Shown here piece by piece: positions 8,207-17,079 of a DNA stretch of 64,000 bases (position 1 is the first letter of the stretch; the number at the start of each line of letters is the position of its first letter). The DNA comes from CAZSXU01 sp964610505 (lineage in GTDB: Bacteria; Arandabacterota; Arandabacteria; JAGLYR01): contig CAZSXU010000006.1 of assembly GCA_964610505.1 (NCBI GenBank), positions 62,001-126,000 on the forward strand, in the 5' to 3' direction. The notes below the pieces were generated by a model. That model was not told the DNA's origin. It searched no databases and saw only the letters and a list, made by a program, of their open reading frames with translations. A program made the translations under genes and the position numbers.

Positions 8207-8740
8207 GGAAGGAATCTCCCCATTCCTGCGGCCGCGTCAACCGTGGGCCGAGGATTTCAAAATCGTGTCGCGACGAGTGAATGGTTATGGGGGACTGTTG
8301 AAGACGTCATCTTGACGACTCGTGTCCAGAGCGACGGGTGTCTCGACAGCCCCATGGATGTCCATTTCCTATCGGCGTGGAGAGGGATCCTGTTTAGCTG
8401 GTCCGGCGGGCCCGGTATGAAGGTATCCTATGATTTTCCAACGCAATCCAGAATCCGCCGGATTTCGGAAGGCTCGGTTCCGTGAAGACGGAATCGGCAA
8501 GAGGAGGCAAACGGAGTCCGCAGCCGCCCCGACGTGTGGGGTGTCAACTCTCAACTTTCGACTTTCGACTCTCTGCAGTTCAGGCCCTCCCCGTCGCCGG
8601 CCCGGAGAAGTTCAGAAAGTCGAGAGTCGAAAGTGGAAGCACCTGACGGGTAAGTGACATGGGCGAGGAACAGGGAAGAGGGCCAGCGCTTCGGCTCTCG
8701 GTTCCCGCCTCTCAGCTTTCCGTCTTCTGGGCGTTCCCGT
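8207..8740. other. Intergenic stretch with inverted repeats, no gene seen
   Basis: It holds a TTCAACAGTCCCC motif on the minus strand (8285-8306) in the leader of the leftward lipoprotein gene, and a 13-bp inverted repeat ACTTTCGACTCTC (8561-8573) with its complement at 8622-8634. Short frames here lack ribosome sites and protein-like composition. Confidence 0.5.
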
Positions 8741-8783
8741 GCAGAAAAGAGCCGGGGACCCGCGATTGAAACGAGTCCCCGGC
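8741..8783 (-). terminator. Intrinsic terminator of the PDZ protein gene
   Basis: On the minus strand GCCGGGGAC pairs with GTCCCCGGC (9 bp, 8751-8759 with 8775-8783) and is followed by TCTTTTC. It lies just past the leftward PDZ gene. Confidence 0.75.
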
Positions 8784-8801
8784 ACTTGGGCTATCAAGAC
8801 A

Positions 8802-9830
8802 CTAGGATCTGCGTTCCTTGAGCTCCTTCAACTCCCGACGCAGGGACCGAATCTCCTTCCTGATCTGATCCAACTCCTCTTCCAGGTTCTCGCCCTCGAG
8901 GTCCTGAAGCATGAACATATGCTCTTCGATGTCCGGAATGTGCGGTAGCGATTTGAGGTTTGGCATCTCACGGAGATTATTCGAGAACCAGCTCTTGGGA
9001 TTCTCGTCCAGCGTCACCTTGAACGTCTTCGTGTCACCTTTGCGAACCACTCGGACGGCGACTTCGTCGCCGGCCTCGAAGTCTCCGACGGCCTCACGGA
9101 TGTCCTCCGCGCTCTCGACCTTCTCGTCGGCGACTTCCACGATCACGTCTCCGCCCTTGAGGCCGGCCTCCTCTGCGGGACTGTCCTCCACGACTCGGAC
9201 GACCAGAACACCTTCATCCTCTTTGACATCGAAATAGGAGGCCAGATCCTCGTCCATGGGCTGGACCACAACCCCGATGCGGGGACGGCCGGAGACGTTG
9301 AATGCGGTGACCCACGGCTCGCCTTTTCCGGCCGAGAGTATCTTGTGCACATCGACGTCGCGCTGCTCGAGTTTCACGGTTTCCGATTTCTTCTTTCCGT
9401 CCCTCAGGAAGTGAATTCGGACTTTGTCGCCGGGATCCAGTTTGCGGACGTAGTCAACCAGGCTTCCGGAATCGTCGATGTTGAGGTCGTCAATCTTGAA
9501 GATGATGTCGCCCGGCTTGATACCGGCCTTCTCTGCGGGACTGTCCTCGACCACGTCGCTCACGAGGATCCCCTCCCGGTCCTTCACATCCAGAGCCTCC
9601 CGAAGACCGGGCGTGAGTTCTTGGAGTCGAATCCCCAACCAACCGCCGGAGGTGTCCTCGAGCCACCCCTCGAGGTCCCCGCCGATACCATGAAGTCTGT
9701 TCCCGTCGCAGCGTATTGCCACACGGCGTGCCTTGTCGCAGCAAGTCCGGGCCGAGGCGTCGGGGACCGCCGCCGCGAGCACCAGCGAGACAAGACCGAT
9801 CGCCAGCAGACTTCCCGTCCAGATCTTCAT
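8802..9830 (-). CDS. Exported protein with two PDZ domains and a C-terminal coiled coil
   Basis: 342 aa. A signal peptide (to about residue 28) leads to two PDZ domains, each with a GxxGIxxxxLxxxxxxxxG-like carboxylate loop and SPAEKAGIKPGDII or SPAEEAGLKGGDVI hallmarks (about 60-150 and 185-275). Residues 300-342 form a Glu/Lys/Arg-rich coiled coil. There is no trypsin-like protease domain, so this is not DegP; it more likely is a periplasmic peptide-binding adaptor or scaffold. GAGGAG precedes the start. It is monocistronic, with its own terminator. Confidence 0.85.
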   Translation of the reverse strand: MKIWTGSLLAIGLVSLVLAAAVPDASARTCCDKARRVAIRCDGNRLHGIGGDLEGWLEDTSGGWLGIRLQELTPGLREALDVKDREGILVSDVVEDSPAEKAGIKPGDIIFKIDDLNIDDSGSLVDYVRKLDPGDKVRIHFLRDGKKKSETVKLEQRDVDVHKILSAGKGEPWVTAFNVSGRPRIGVVVQPMDEDLASYFDVKEDEGVLVVRVVEDSPAEEAGLKGGDVIVEVADEKVESAEDIREAVGDFEAGDEVAVRVVRKGDTKTFKVTLDENPKSWFSNNLREMPNLKSLPHIPDIEEHMFMLQDLEGENLEEELDQIRKEIRSLRRELKELKERRS

Positions 9831-9875
9831 TGGTCTCTCTCCTCACAGGGGATGTGAAGGGTTGAACACGAGGGG

Positions 9876-9895
9876 GTCCGTAGGCTCTTACGGAC
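9876..9895. repeat. Small perfect hairpin in the divergent spacer
   Basis: GTCCGTA (9876-9882), loop GGCTCT, TACGGAC (9889-9895). It lies between the PDZ gene and tsaC, which are divergent. No T-run follows on either strand, so an operator or leader element is as likely as a terminator. Confidence 0.35.
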
Positions 9896-10016
9896 ACGTA
9901 TTACCCCAACCGTGTGAGGGAAGTTCCCGAAGGCGGTTCGGAGAGTCGTGGGTTTCCGGCGCGCTCAGTGTTGAGGAAAGGAGTCCGGCCGCCGCGTCGA
10001 GCGGATGTTGCGGGCG

Positions 10017-10045
10017 TTGACGAGCCGGGGACGCTCCCGTATGAT
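10017..10045 (+). promoter_or_regulatory. Sigma-70 promoter of tsaC
   Basis: TTGACG, 17-base spacer, TATGAT. A start near 10052 would give a leader of about 130 bases carrying strong secondary structure before the tsaC ribosome site. Confidence 0.7.
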
Positions 10046-10083
10046 GCGGGATGCGTGGGGCCGCCGAAAAACGCCCCCCTGGA

Positions 10084-10151
10084 CGCGGTCCGTCAAGACG
10101 GTCCGTCGGGACGGACCCCTGGACCGCGAAGATGGCTTCTTCAACGGCCCC
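10084..10151 (+). promoter_or_regulatory. Structured leader of tsaC with TTCAACGGCCCC motif
   Basis: CGCGGTCC (10084-10091) pairs with GGACCGCG (10121-10128); inside, GGTCCGTC (10100-10107) pairs with GACGGACC (10110-10117). This two-part stem is followed at 10131-10151 by GATGGCTTCTTCAACGGCCCC, a motif also placed just before the start of the deacetylase gene at 17220. Function is unknown; an attenuator or regulatory RNA element is possible. Confidence 0.5.
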
Positions 10152-10182
10152 AGCGTCTCCAGTAGTAAGGAGCGGAAAGTCC

Positions 10183-10800
10183 ATGATCCGGCTCTCGGTG
10201 GATGAGAAGGGAATCCGGCACGCCGCCGCCCTTCTCCGGGACGGTAAGGTGATCCTCTGGCCTTCGGGCGGTGTCTACGGGTTGGCGACCTCGGCGCTCT
10301 CCCGAGAAGGGGTCGCTCGCATCTACGCCGCCAAGCAGAGATCCCGGGAGAAACCCCTGCAGGTCCTGGCTTCACCGGCGTCGGCCGAGAGTCTAGGCGT
10401 GCTTCGGCCCGAGCTGCAGGTGGTCATCCGCAAAACGTGGCCCGGATACATCGGTTTCGTCGTACCCAGGAAGTCTCCGAATCTGAGACTTGTGGCCGGT
10501 CCGGGAGACACTGTCCTGCTGGTGTGCCCCAACCGGGTGGCGAGTGCCCTGGCCGACGCAGCCGAAATCCCGGTCGTGGCCACTTCGGCCAATTTGTCAG
10601 GCAGACGAGAGATCCTTACACCTGACGAAGCCGAGGTGCAGTTCGTCGAAATCGTTGATGCCCTCATTGACGGTGGAATGCAAACTGGACAGCTGAATAC
10701 CGTCTTGGATCTTTCGCGTCGACCTTACCGTATTTTGAGGGAAGGTGCGGTCTTGGGCGACTCAATTTTGGCAATGCTTGCAGATGCAGAAGAGAAGTGA
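10183..10800 (+). CDS. tsaC: L-threonylcarbamoyladenylate synthase (TsaC/Sua5/YrdC family)
   Basis: 205 aa, the short single-domain length. The enzyme makes threonylcarbamoyl-AMP from threonine, bicarbonate and ATP for tRNA t6A37 modification in the cytosol. Hallmarks are WPSGGVYGLA near the N-terminus (equivalent to PTET/DTVYGL; the Thr is replaced by Gly), the KxR..KPL motif (KQRSREKPLQVL), and VVATSANLSGR. ATG 10183 has AAGGAG at 10167-10172; upstream codons in frame fall inside the leader hairpin. The PSGGVYG variant differs from the usual PTDTVYG and deserves a check, but the rest of the fold is complete. Confidence 0.87.
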   Translation: MIRLSVDEKGIRHAAALLRDGKVILWPSGGVYGLATSALSREGVARIYAAKQRSREKPLQVLASPASAESLGVLRPELQVVIRKTWPGYIGFVVPRKSPNLRLVAGPGDTVLLVCPNRVASALADAAEIPVVATSANLSGRREILTPDEAEVQFVEIVDALIDGGMQTGQLNTVLDLSRRPYRILREGAVLGDSILAMLADAEEK

Positions 10801-10816
10801 CCGAAGTTAATTTCTG

Positions 10817-10846
10817 TTGACACGAAAAGCGGCTAACTGATATTGT
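10817..10846 (+). promoter_or_regulatory. Sigma-70 promoter without a downstream same-strand gene
   Basis: TTGACA, 18-base spacer, TATTGT. The next same-strand gene is ksgA almost 2 kb away, so this promoter more likely serves a short RNA ending near 10999. Confidence 0.6.
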
Positions 10847-10851
10847 GGCCC

Positions 10852-10999
10852 CAAGTTGATCACAATGGGGAGTCCCCGCCTCCGTCTAGACGTGCTGACT
10901 CTGGAGCCCAGGGGCAAGGGTAGCCGCATATCGGTTGCTCTCGGCAAAATCCGATCAGCACATGGGGGTGAGGGCTCCCGCTTTGTGGGGGTGCCTTTT
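10852..10999 (+). ncRNA. Candidate structured small RNA (about 150 nt)
   Basis: The stretch begins just after a good promoter and ends in a T4 run at 10996-10999. It can fold as a long rod: CACAA (10861-10865) with TTGTG (10983-10987), GGGAG (10868-10872) with CTCCC (10975-10979), GTGCTGA (10892-10898) with TCAGCAC (10955-10961), and small hairpins at the tip. The rod with an internal bubble recalls 6S RNA, but I cannot assign a family; the SRP RNA loop motif is absent. It sits between the 3' ends of tsaC and the leftward TPR gene. Confidence 0.4.
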
Positions 11000-11007
11000 C
11001 GCGTTCC

Positions 11008-12147
11008 TCATTGCGGGATTGAATCCTGAGGAGACGAACCGGAGCCGGCCGCTGCCCTTCGCTCGACTTCCCTGAATTCCCTTTCCGCCCCGACCTGGTC
11101 TCCCATTGCCTGGTAGGAAATCCCAAGGAGGTAATGTGCGTCCAGGCGATCGGCGTCGATCTCGATAGCGCGCGTCGCGGCGTCCGCCGCCTCGGCATAC
11201 TTGTCCTGTTCCACCAGAAGATTCGCCATGAGGATGAGAAGATCGTACGTCTCGCCTTCGGTTTTCAGGGCTCTTTCCAGCTCGGCGAGGGCCTCGGCGG
11301 TGCGGCCCACGGCCTGATAGGCGATCGCCAGACCCACCCGGACTTCGGAATCGAGAGGATTCAGGTCCAGGGCCCGCTCGAAGAACCGGAGTGCCTCGTC
11401 GAACACGTCCATTTCGAAGTAGAGAATTCCCAACATCCGGTAGCCGTCGGGATTCTCCGGGTTCGCCGTGATCCCGCGGTTGACCTCAACGACGGCGTCG
11501 TGAAACCGGCCCATCTGGGAGTAGGTCATCCCCAGGTTCAGGCGGCCCAGGAGCGAGCCGGGTTCTCTCTCGACCGCGCGTTCGAGAGTGGCGGCGGCCT
11601 CCTCGAGCCGTCCTTCCTCCAAGAACACAATCCCAAGATCGATGAGCACATCTGTGTTCTCTGGATCGAGCTCCACGAGTCGCTGGTAGAATTCGGCCGC
11701 CCGTCGAAGCTGCCCGGTTTCATGGTAGAGATCGGCCAGGTACCAGAGAGCCTCGGTGTCTCCGGGGTGGGCTTCCAAAACCCGGACGAACTGGTCAATG
11801 GCCATCCGGGGCTCTTGGAGGAGGGCAAGCGCCCGGCCGCGTCCCCTGCCGGCCACGGGATTCGACGGATCCAGTTCGAGGACCCTCTCGTAAAATCGGC
11901 GCGCCTCGGCTGCAAGGTTCATCCCGAGGTAGATTTCCCCCAGCATGTTTAGAACGTCAGGCTCATCGCCATGTTCCTCCAACTGCCGGTTCAGATCACG
12001 GATGACGTCATTCAGAGGACGGTCGGTGGAAGGGGGATCCGCAGCTCCCTCCACGACGTAAGAGGGAACGGCTGCCGGGAAAGATCCGATCAGGGCGGCC
12101 GCCAGGAGAGCGGTCAGTCGTGCCGTGATATGTGGCCGAGCCGGCAT
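11008..12147 (-). CDS. Exported TPR-repeat protein
   Basis: About 379 aa. A signal peptide (ITARLTALLAAALIGSFPAA) is followed by some eight tetratricopeptide repeats with the usual W/L-G-Y-A-F-A-P pattern, for example RRFYERVLELDPSNPVA and RFFERALDLNPLDSEV. It is probably a periplasmic scaffold for protein-protein contacts; partner unknown. The frame extends upstream but ATG 12147 directly precedes the signal peptide; the ribosome site there is weak (TGGAAG), so the exact start is uncertain. It is convergent with tsaC and divergent from ksgA. Confidence 0.8.
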   Translation of the reverse strand: MPARPHITARLTALLAAALIGSFPAAVPSYVVEGAADPPSTDRPLNDVIRDLNRQLEEHGDEPDVLNMLGEIYLGMNLAAEARRFYERVLELDPSNPVAGRGRGRALALLQEPRMAIDQFVRVLEAHPGDTEALWYLADLYHETGQLRRAAEFYQRLVELDPENTDVLIDLGIVFLEEGRLEEAAATLERAVEREPGSLLGRLNLGMTYSQMGRFHDAVVEVNRGITANPENPDGYRMLGILYFEMDVFDEALRFFERALDLNPLDSEVRVGLAIAYQAVGRTAEALAELERALKTEGETYDLLILMANLLVEQDKYAEAADAATRAIEIDADRLDAHYLLGISYQAMGDQVGAEREFREVERRAAAGSGSSPQDSIPQ

Positions 12148-12661
12148 CGTCTTCCAGGGTGGGTGTCGAGGCCCTTCCGGTTGGACCCGCGATCCAGGGT
12201 CCCGGGCCGGGTACGCAAGAACTCCGAACGACGCGCGCCTGCGCCCATCCGAGGGACGGGATAGAAGCACAAACGATACCATGGATGACCCCGAAGAGTT
12301 CCGGGAACCTCGCTCGGCGTCCAATGGTTTCACGGTGTAGGCTGACCTGGACGATACACGAATCCAACTCCCGAATTCGTGCGCCATCCAGGCTAGCACA
12401 CGACGAATTCCCGGGCCAGAGGATTCTGGCGATACCGGCCGCGGCAGCTGCCGGGTTGACCACGCGTGAACGGCGTGCTAGGGTCCTCGGGAAAAGGGAG
12501 ACCCACTCACGTGGAAACCCGGGAGAGACCGCCTGTCGGGAAAGCCGTCCATACCCTCCGCCGGGGGAGCGTCCCCCTGGGGTTGTGACCGTGAAAACCA
12601 GTGCGACCGTGATGGGCCGGGCTCGCAAAGGACGCCCGGCGTTTCTCTTGGGGAGCCTGCC
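12148..12661. other. Divergent intergenic region between the TPR gene and ksgA
   Basis: 514 bases with no convincing gene. A TTGACC, 17-base spacer, TAGGGT arrangement at 12456-12484 on the plus strand is a possible ksgA promoter about 170 bases upstream of its start. No repeats were recognised. Confidence 0.35.
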
Positions 12662-13510
12662 GTGACGAGACCCTCGGCACCGATTGCCGTGCTCAGGTCT
12701 CGGGGACTGCGACCCTCGAAGAAGCGGGGTCAGCATTTCCTGACGGACCGGAACATCGCGGGTAAGATCCAGCGGGCCGTTGGCGCCGCCGAGGACGATA
12801 TCATCGTCGAGATCGGTGCCGGTCTGGGTGCGCTCAGCCGGGGACTGGCCGAGCGAGCCCGCAGGGTGTATGCCGTCGAAGTGGACCGCGGTGTGGCGGC
12901 TATTCTTGCCGAAGATCTGAGGTCGCTGGACAACGTCGTGGTTGCGGTAGAGGATATTCTGGGTTTCGACCTTGCCGGGGTGACGCGCCGCGAAGGGGTG
13001 GACAGGGTCAAGATCGTCGGCAACCTCCCGTACTGCATCACGGCGCCGATCCTGCTCTGGATCGTTCGCCGGGCGAGGGCCGTGTCGGATGCTTTCTTGA
13101 TGATGCAGATGGAGGTGGCCGAGCGGATTGCCGCGCCTCCCGGGGGGACCGACTATGGACCCCTGACCATCGCCGTCCAATTCTGGAGCGAACCGGTCAT
13201 CCTCTTCCGGGTCTCTTCGGGTTGTTTCAGCCCCGCGCCAGGCGTCGAATCAGCGTTCGTCCGACTCCGGATGACCGGAGAACCGAGAATCACCGTCGAA
13301 GATGAAGCGTTCTATTTCGACCTCGTTCGCAAAGTTTTCTCTCAGCGGCGAAAGATGCTCAAGAATTCGCTCCTTCAACTCGAAGGTGTGAACGAACACC
13401 TGTTGAAGACCGTCGAGGCAAGAACGGGCGTGAGCCTGCGCGCTCGCCCGCAGGAATTGAGCCTGGACATGTTCGCACAACTTGCCCGCGAGCTGGGAGC
13501 ACGTAGATGA
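12662..13510 (+). CDS. rsmA: 16S rRNA adenine dimethyltransferase A (KsgA/RsmA)
   Basis: 282 aa, normal length. It dimethylates the two adjacent adenines in the 3' hairpin of 16S rRNA late in small-subunit assembly. It shows the KKRGQHFLTD entry motif, the SAM-binding VEIGAGLGALSRGLAERA, and the catalytic NLPYCITAPIL (NLPY motif, about 120). GTG 12662 has GGGGAG 7 bases upstream. It overlaps the following outer-membrane barrel gene by ATGA, so the two are translationally coupled. Confidence 0.95.
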   Translation: MTRPSAPIAVLRSRGLRPSKKRGQHFLTDRNIAGKIQRAVGAAEDDIIVEIGAGLGALSRGLAERARRVYAVEVDRGVAAILAEDLRSLDNVVVAVEDILGFDLAGVTRREGVDRVKIVGNLPYCITAPILLWIVRRARAVSDAFLMMQMEVAERIAAPPGGTDYGPLTIAVQFWSEPVILFRVSSGCFSPAPGVESAFVRLRMTGEPRITVEDEAFYFDLVRKVFSQRRKMLKNSLLQLEGVNEHLLKTVEARTGVSLRARPQELSLDMFAQLARELGARR

Positions 13511-15447
13511 ACCGGCGGGGATGGATCGTATTCTGGGTCGTGTTTGCCCTCTACGCCTTCACGGCGTCGGCAGCGTTGGCCCAGGCGCAGGATGACCCGC
13601 CCGCCGAAAACGAAGAAGAGGCGTCGGGGGACGAGGCGGCGGTGCAGGAAGGCGACACGGAGGCGGAGGGAGACGAAAGCCCGTTCGAGAGGGAGGACGA
13701 AGGCGGTATCGGGATTCACCCGTCCTACACACTCACCTACGATCGGAATCGGGATCAGGCAACCTGGAATCATGCTTTCAGGTTCGACTACGGGTACACG
13801 CCGCGAATCTCTGTCGGGACGTCTTCATCCATGCGGAAGAAGAGCAGTCTCACGGCGGATCGAGTTTCCAGGGTCCGAAACAATTCGAACGGAATCGACT
13901 TCCGCGTGGCCGAGGGCCTCACCATGGGGTTGGACATCAGCCGCAACTGGAGCGAGGACAAGACGGCGGGAGGCGCCGAGAGCAAGGAGAGGCTCCAGGA
14001 AGGGCTTGAGATTCGGGCCAGCTACAACACGGTGTTCCTCGACGTGCTGGACACGAAGATCACGGCCGGCGCGGGGAAGGAGGACCGAGAGTACTCCGAC
14101 GTCGTGAGCAAGGGAAACACCGAGCGCATCTCGGCCTCCTTCGACTTCCAACCCATCGAGGATCTCGCGACCACCTTCTCCTACGCCGGGAACCTTCGAA
14201 TCTCCGACTCGGAGCAGGGGGGGTTCCGAAGCCGGGATCGAAATATCGACGAGAACGTGGACGCCACGGCGAACTACAACTTCGGAGAGAACCAGCGGAT
14301 CAACTTCACGGTTTCGGGGCACCGGACCGAAGCGCAGTACCCGAGCGGCGGCGCCCAGGAGACCCGTACGACGAACGACCGACGCGTTGGGATCAATACG
14401 GATCTGGAGTTCCTGGATGGAGTCAAACTGGGGATCAAGTTCAGCGCGAACGACGCCAAGACCACCTACGCGCTGGATCCGGACCGGGACAACCGGAAGG
14501 CGGGCCACGGTCTTCAGATTGTGATCCCGAAGCGCGATCTCCTCCTCGGATTCACCGGGAACGCTACCATCCAGGACGACCAGAAGCGAAACGAGTTCGA
14601 GAATTCCCAGACCGGAACCACCACCAAGCACGCCGTGCTCGGGGGGTTGGATCGGAACCTGGGTCCGAAGAGCAACATGAGCCTCAAGGGCAGAATGGAA
14701 CTCATCCGCTACGAGTTCGACGACAAGGTCAACAACACACGGGATCGGGATCTGTTGAACCAGGCCGTCCAGATGAATCTGAGCTACAAGCCCAAAGTCG
14801 TGACGGCGAATCTGGGCGCCGAATACAAGCGGGCCGAGCAGATCAGCATCATACCTTCTGCCGCCGCCGACAATAACACCCGTCACACGTATTCGGTGCG
14901 GCCGAAGTTTTCTGTGAAATTGTGGCGCACCGTCAAGGTCACTCAAAACTACAACCTGAGTGCGGATTACACCCTGTACCACACCGACGAGGAGCGGAAT
15001 CTCCTGGTCCGCACGGCCTCTCTGATCACCGGTGTCCATTACGCTCTTATGCCCGGGATCAAGCTGGATGTGAAACACGACTACAACCTCCAGGATCAGG
15101 GCGGCTACCGGAAGGACAGCGAGGGCGTCAACCGATACGCCAAGGCGAGGGAGACGGAGCGGCAGCGTTTCATCCTGACGACCGGTTACGAGCTGGGCTC
15201 CGTCTCGGTGAACGTGATCCAATCCTACGAGTATAAGAAGCAGTGGACATTCGAGGCCCACGAGCGGATATTGAAATACGATTCCTCGTCCATCGATATC
15301 TCCGGAGACATTAGAGCCTCCTTCAACATCGGGAAGAAGGCGTCGGGAAGCGTCACGTTGAAACAAACGCACCGCTCGGGGAAAAGACTGAGCGAGAACG
15401 AGAAGAAGTTCTGGAACATCCACGCGGATCTGACCTATCGTCTCTAG
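13507..15447 (+). CDS. Large outer-membrane beta-barrel protein, hypothetical
   Basis: 646 aa. A signal peptide ending AALAQAQ is followed by an acidic low-complexity stretch (E/D-rich, about 28-60), then about 580 residues of alternating polar/hydrophobic strands rich in Tyr, Asn, Arg and Asp, ending in the aromatic terminal strand LTYRL. This is typical of large barrels of the FCB lineages. No plug, TonB box or enzymatic motif is seen. The start codon overlaps the ksgA stop. Two small lipoprotein genes follow on the same strand. Function unknown. Confidence 0.75.
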   Translation: MNRRGWIVFWVVFALYAFTASAALAQAQDDPPAENEEEASGDEAAVQEGDTEAEGDESPFEREDEGGIGIHPSYTLTYDRNRDQATWNHAFRFDYGYTPRISVGTSSSMRKKSSLTADRVSRVRNNSNGIDFRVAEGLTMGLDISRNWSEDKTAGGAESKERLQEGLEIRASYNTVFLDVLDTKITAGAGKEDREYSDVVSKGNTERISASFDFQPIEDLATTFSYAGNLRISDSEQGGFRSRDRNIDENVDATANYNFGENQRINFTVSGHRTEAQYPSGGAQETRTTNDRRVGINTDLEFLDGVKLGIKFSANDAKTTYALDPDRDNRKAGHGLQIVIPKRDLLLGFTGNATIQDDQKRNEFENSQTGTTTKHAVLGGLDRNLGPKSNMSLKGRMELIRYEFDDKVNNTRDRDLLNQAVQMNLSYKPKVVTANLGAEYKRAEQISIIPSAAADNNTRHTYSVRPKFSVKLWRTVKVTQNYNLSADYTLYHTDEERNLLVRTASLITGVHYALMPGIKLDVKHDYNLQDQGGYRKDSEGVNRYAKARETERQRFILTTGYELGSVSVNVIQSYEYKKQWTFEAHERILKYDSSSIDISGDIRASFNIGKKASGSVTLKQTHRSGKRLSENEKKFWNIHADLTYRL

Positions 15448-15516
15448 ACAGGAGAACTCGTGGATACTGAAGGCCGGCATCACGATCGGGTAGCCCGCCG
15501 CCGGGAGAAATTCTCG

Positions 15517-16119
15517 ATGAAGGCGGGGATCGCTCTGTGGATCCTGGCACTGGGGTTGGCGGCCGGCTGTGGGTGGTTCGAGACGCGGGACCCCCTCCCG
15601 GGAGAGCCGGTCGCGCCGGTTCCCTGGGAGTCTCCCATCGAGCCCGAAACCGTTCTGGCGAACATGGACAGTGCGATGGCCTACCTGGGGCGCGGGGTCA
15701 CCAACTACGTCAAGTGCTTCGGCGACACCTTCCACTTCTACCCGTATGCGAACGACGCCGACGTGTTGGCGCAGCAGGGCAAGCCCGGCGCCTACGACGA
15801 CTGGACGCTGAGCGTCGAGGCGGAAGTGGTCGATCTGATTCTGAACTCGGCCCTGAGTGTGGACGTTCAGTTCGAGGGCCACGACGTGATTGCGGACAAT
15901 ACGGAGTACAAGATCTGGGAGGAGCAGTATACCCTCGACGTCCAGTTCCGGAACGGCGGGCAAGGGACCTATGAGGGTGTCGCCCGCCTCGAAATCCGGA
16001 TCGATCCCTCGCAGGCCGACCAGTGGTTCATCACCCGATGGCAGGATTTCCTGAGGCCCGGGCAGCCCGACAGTGTGCAGACCTGGGGCTGGCTTCGGGG
16101 CCAGGAGCGCCAGATCTAG
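15517..16119 (+). CDS. Small lipoprotein, possible NTF2/SnoaL-like fold
   Basis: 200 aa from ATG 15517. Signal sequence with lipobox (GLAAGC, Cys about 18). The body begins with an NMDSAMAYLGRGVTNYVKCFGDTFHFYP-type segment: a helix, a short loop and a first strand with a phenylalanine, as in NTF2-like lipoproteins, and ends with a tryptophan-rich sheet (QWFITRWQDF). GGGAGA lies 8 bases upstream. An alternative GTG at 15460 also has AGGAG but would bury the signal peptide. It resembles the next lipoprotein in layout. Confidence 0.7.
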   Translation: MKAGIALWILALGLAAGCGWFETRDPLPGEPVAPVPWESPIEPETVLANMDSAMAYLGRGVTNYVKCFGDTFHFYPYANDADVLAQQGKPGAYDDWTLSVEAEVVDLILNSALSVDVQFEGHDVIADNTEYKIWEEQYTLDVQFRNGGQGTYEGVARLEIRIDPSQADQWFITRWQDFLRPGQPDSVQTWGWLRGQERQI

Positions 16120-16231
16120 CCGGCACGGTAGAAAAAACATAACCATAATGTTCTCCGAAAGTTATGGCTCGGGATTGCCGATGGACGGAATAGGAAGGAA
16201 TGCGAAGGTGAAACCGGCCCTCGGTTTGGGC

Positions 16232-16260
16232 TTGAATTCGGAAGGCTGAACGGGTATAAT
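16232..16260 (+). promoter_or_regulatory. Strong sigma-70 promoter of the second lipoprotein gene
   Basis: TTGAAT, 17-base spacer, consensus TATAAT. Transcription would start near 16267, about 30 bases before the start codon. Confidence 0.8.
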
Positions 16261-16297
16261 AGCATTGGAGTGATAGCGGTAAGGAGGATGGTGTCCT

Positions 16298-16957
16298 ATG
16301 CTCTTCAGATGTTCCCGGTGGATCTGGGTCCTGGCACCCACCCTCGCCCTGGCGGTGGGTGTGTGCGGTTGCTGGAATCCTTTCAATCCCGACCAGGAGG
16401 AAGAAGGGGACCCCGATCCGGTCGAGATCGTCGATCGAACGTCGAAGGTGAACCTGGTGAAATTTTTCGCCAAGGCCCACGAGGATCAGAGCACGGATGA
16501 TTACACGGAGAGTCTCCACGAGGACTACCAGTTCTGGTTCTCGGAGGATGACCGAAACGACCCCCTATGGGACTGGACCGATTGGATTGGGAAAGAGCTG
16601 GACGTGAGTATCACGAACCGGATGTTCCAGGACGACGAGGTCACGGATATCCACGTTGACTTGACGAACCAGACCCAGCACTCCCAGAACGCCGAGGACA
16701 ACTTCTTTGAGATGATTGTGGGCGACCCGCCTTTCACGGTCTACCGGGGCGACTTCCTCGTCGACATGCACGTCATCGAAGACAACGGCGAAGAACGCAT
16801 CGATCACTGGGTCGACGGCAAGGCGTTCATGTACCTCATCTCCGACCCGATTTACGAAGGACAGTGGCAGATCTGGAAGATCGAGGACAAGGGGAACGAG
16901 CACAAGAAGGCGGGACAAGGAACGAGCTGGGGAAGTCTGAAGCGCGAGATGAGATAG
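16298..16957 (+). CDS. Small lipoprotein related in layout to the preceding one
   Basis: 219 aa. Lipobox GVCGC gives a lipidated Cys near 24, followed by an acidic linker. The segment NLVKFFAKAHEDQSTDDYTESLHEDYQFWF matches the helix-loop-strand opening of NTF2-like proteins and lines up with the start of the 15517 product; the C-terminus again has a WQIWKIED strand. AAGGAGG is 10 bases upstream. It has its own consensus promoter and a strong terminator, so it can be expressed independently at high level. Function unknown. Confidence 0.72.
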   Translation: MLFRCSRWIWVLAPTLALAVGVCGCWNPFNPDQEEEGDPDPVEIVDRTSKVNLVKFFAKAHEDQSTDDYTESLHEDYQFWFSEDDRNDPLWDWTDWIGKELDVSITNRMFQDDEVTDIHVDLTNQTQHSQNAEDNFFEMIVGDPPFTVYRGDFLVDMHVIEDNGEERIDHWVDGKAFMYLISDPIYEGQWQIWKIEDKGNEHKKAGQGTSWGSLKREMR

Positions 16958-16981
16958 ACCGATTCCATCCAAGACACGCCG

Positions 16982-17010
16982 AAGCGGGACGCACCACGCG
17001 TCCCGCTTTT
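16982..17010 (+). terminator. Strong intrinsic terminator
   Basis: An 11-bp perfect stem AAGCGGGACGC/GCGTCCCGCTT with loop ACCAC runs into TTTT. It ends the lipoprotein transcript. Confidence 0.9.
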
Positions 17011-17079
17011 CGCGACACGCTGGACGATTTCCGATTCACAATTTTTCGTTCTATGGCCGTCCCGGGCTGTGGGCGCCAC

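Noticed and set aside
8430..8657. Short rightward frame in the 8.2-8.7 kb gap
   Set aside because: No ribosome site and it runs through an inverted repeat.
10852..10999. Assignment of the small RNA as SRP RNA or tmRNA
   Set aside because: The conserved SRP GGAA-type loop and the tmRNA tRNA-like ends are absent.
12132..12665. Rightward frame before ksgA
   Set aside because: Proline/arginine-rich composition, no ribosome site and overlap with the ksgA start.
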